Source: Pseudobdellovibrionaceae bacterium
GTDB taxonomy: Bacteria; Bdellovibrionota; Bdellovibrionia; Bdellovibrionales; JAMPXM01
Reading direction: 5' to 3'
NCBI GenBank assembly: GCA_023701225.1
Contig: JAMPXM010000003.1
Coordinates: 1 to 43,962, forward strand
DNA length: 43,962 nucleotides
Part shown: piece after piece, positions 42,407 to 43,962 of the stretch
Position numbering within the stretch: position 1 is the stretch's first letter
Layout: every line of letters starts with the position of its first letter
Notes under the pieces: generated by a model
Told to the model about the DNA's origin: nothing
Seen by the model: the letters and a program-made list of their open reading frames with translations, nothing else
The model's database searches: none
Position numbers and translations under genes: made by a program

Positions 42407-43284
42407 CACAGCAATCCAGCACTTTGCATTTTGTGACGCAATTGCGTGATGTGCGGTTCTTGTAGCGGCACCAACGGGAGGCGCATGTCCGGTGTCGCGA
42501 TGATGCCCATCAAATAAAGCGCGGTCTTAACCGGAATCGGATTGGCTTCCACGTACAGATAATCGATCAAATCCTTATACTTTGCGAAGTCCGCTTTCCA
42601 TTCCCCGCGCTGAGCGCGCGCGTCCTTGTACCACTTCACGAACTGACCCGGCAAAATGTGCGAGGCGACGGAGATCACACCAACGCCGCCCACGGTCGTC
42701 AGATCCAAATAAGTCGCGTCATCACCGCTTGTGACTAAGAATCCTGGCTTGCTTCCTGCGATCACCTTTTTGCCGAGTTCGATATCTCCCGTCGCCTCTT
42801 TGACGCCGACAATGCCTTGCACATAGCTCAGTTCCAGCATCGTTTCCGGCTCAAGACGCGTGATCGTTCGACCTGGCACGTTGTAGAGAAGGATCGGGAG
42901 TGACGTCGACGCGGCAATCGCCTTGTAATGTGCGACCAGGCCACGCTGCGGCGGTTTGTTATAGTACGGAACCACGACCAGAGCCGCATCCGCCCCGATC
43001 GCTTCCGCTTGCTGAGTTGCCTCTATGGTTGCACGCGTGTCGTTGGACCCGGTTCCCATCACCAAAGGAACACGACCGCCTGATTCCGCACGCACACATG
43101 CGAAAATATCCAGACGCTCCTGCCGCGAGAGACATGGGCTTTCGGCGGTCGTTCCATTGATGACAAACCCTGAGATTCCATTATCGAGCTGAAAGCGCAC
43201 CAGCTTTTTGAGCGAGTCAAAATCCACCGCGCCATCGCGAAATGGAGTCACCAAGGCGGTCAACACGCCTGAGAGGTCTTTCAT
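42406..43284 (-). CDS. dapA: 4-hydroxy-tetrahydrodipicolinate synthase DapA
   Basis: Class I aldolase that condenses pyruvate and aspartate semialdehyde. The 292 residues are a TIM barrel with NGTTAESP near 44-51, catalytic Tyr in LYNVPGRT, and Schiff-base Lys in GVKEATGD. The start overlaps the dapF stop as ATGA. It provides diaminopimelate for peptidoglycan, with dapF upstream and dapB downstream. Confidence 0.95.
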   Translation of the reverse strand: MKDLSGVLTALVTPFRDGAVDFDSLKKLVRFQLDNGISGFVINGTTAESPCLSRQERLDIFACVRAESGGRVPLVMGTGSNDTRATIEATQQAEAIGADAALVVVPYYNKPPQRGLVAHYKAIAASTSLPILLYNVPGRTITRLEPETMLELSYVQGIVGVKEATGDIELGKKVIAGSKPGFLVTSGDDATYLDLTTVGGVGVISVASHILPGQFVKWYKDARAQRGEWKADFAKYKDLIDYLYVEANPIPVKTALYLMGIIATPDMRLPLVPLQEPHITQLRHKMQSAGLL

Positions 43285-43962
43285 CGCAAAATCTCCTCAC
43301 GAATAATGCCTTCGCCGATCACGACAGCAGGTCCGATAAGCGTCACGACTTTTAAATCGGCGGAAAAGCGAACACGTAAACTGCCGCCTGGCGTCTGCAC
43401 TTGCACTTCCCGCACCGTCGAACGTGAGTCTTGATTCACGATCCCCGCACTCACCGCCGCCGCGGCAAGGACGCCTGTACCACACGACAGCGTAAAGCCC
43501 TCCACGCCGCGCTCAAAAGTCACCGTCCGGATTTGATCCGGTGACTGCACTTCCACGAATGTCACATTGGTGCCCGCAGGACCTGTTTCCGGATGAAATC
43601 TCAAAGCCGGAACGTCACTGGCAAAGGCGGCAGCATCATCGATCACCTTCACGGGCACCACGGCGTGTGGGACTCCGGTGTTCAGCAACAGTGCGCTTTT
43701 GGTTGCGCCATCGGACTGATAGGTTAACGCTTTCGAAGCCCACTCCACAAACGTCAGCTCCGCCAGAAAATTGTCCTGTTCAGAGAGAACGGTCACAGGA
43801 CCACGTGCCGTCATAAAACGAATTTCCGAAAGACCAAGCACATGTTGTACCCACCGGCCCATGCAGCGAAGCGCGTTGCCGCACATCGCCGCACGCGAGC
43901 CATCGGAGTTGTAGAAATCCCATTGGACCGTGACGCCATCGCCCGCGTGGCTCTCGACAAAG
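43281..43962 (-). CDS. dapF: Diaminopimelate epimerase DapF (partial, N-terminus off window)
   Basis: Cofactor-independent epimerase that interconverts LL- and meso-diaminopimelate. About 227 C-terminal residues are present. Both catalytic Cys are visible, one in SDGSRAAMCGNALRC and one in LSCGTGVLA. The frame is open through the window edge to residues before VESHAGDGVTVQWDFYN. Shares the ATGA overlap with dapA. With dapA and dapB it forms a diaminopimelate operon. Confidence 0.95.
   Translation of the reverse strand, partial: FVESHAGDGVTVQWDFYNSDGSRAAMCGNALRCMGRWVQHVLGLSEIRFMTARGPVTVLSEQDNFLAELTFVEWASKALTYQSDGATKSALLLNTGVPHAVVPVKVIDDAAAFASDVPALRFHPETGPAGTNVTFVEVQSPDQIRTVTFERGVEGFTLSCGTGVLAAAAVSAGIVNQDSRSTVREVQVQTPGGSLRVRFSADLKVVTLIGPAVVIGEGIIREEILR

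Overview
The window is gene-dense, with no transposase, phage gene, CRISPR array, rRNA or tRNA that I could see. It looks like chromosomal core of a Gram-negative bacterium of moderately high GC with an outer membrane (BamD, LolA, several lipoproteins, a beta-barrel) and a PilT retraction motor. The content (class III aminotransferase + M20 hydrolase + AstA + AstD, an NadD-RsfS fusion, PilT beside RNase G, many envelope hydrolases and lipoproteins, nucleoside salvage) suggests the Bdellovibrionota/Oligoflexia. That placement is inference from gene content and not the result of a search.

Layout. (1) 1-4513, minus strand: an arginine-succinyltransferase-type catabolic operon, read aminotransferase, M20 hydrolase, astA, astD (cut by the window edge). 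The first three genes are 11 nt apart or overlapping. (2) 4628-7051, plus: TPR-SH3 membrane protein, cyclic-nucleotide-binding protein and AI-2E/PerM-type permease, with overlapping stops and starts. (3) 7155-9168, plus: bamD, a TPR protein and hpt. (4) 9172-12325, minus: an unnamed envelope cluster made of an exported helical (TatT-like?) protein, an outer-membrane barrel and a lipoprotein, with large hairpins and a candidate operator. (5) 12724-19895, minus: a long string read rplU, rpmA, obgE, nadD-rsfS fusion, rlmH, comF, lolA-like, yajQ, rimO. It joins ribosome assembly and modification to NAD synthesis. (6) 20215-24540: a lipoprotein, RNase G divergent from pilT, a small membrane protein and acylphosphatase.

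(7) 24582-28825, plus: a nucleoside salvage operon (deoC, pyrimidine phosphorylase, purine nucleoside phosphorylase, amidohydrolase/deaminase). With hpt it would convert prey or environmental nucleosides to sugar phosphates and free bases. (8) 29091-30380: a secreted subtilisin-like lipoprotein protease. (9) 30671-35930, plus: propionyl-CoA/acyl-CoA carboxylase beta, biotin carboxylase and biotin carrier, then the catalytic half of methylmalonyl-CoA mutase, a propionyl-CoA to succinyl-CoA route. (10) 36026-40362: a secreted three-repeat Cys-rich protein, an MltD-like lytic transglycosylase and, converging and overlapping with it by 72 nt, a large membrane-anchored protein. (11) 40457-43962, minus: dapF (partial), dapA, dapB, then a small transaldolase coupled to a lipoprotein.

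The window is mostly ordinary metabolism and housekeeping. The unusual parts are the M20 enzyme inside the ast-like operon, the nadD-rsfS fusion, the histone-like tail on L21, the triple-repeat secreted protein, a 14-bp tandem repeat, several strong unexplained hairpins or palindromes, and genes that look as if they are transcribed without a leader.
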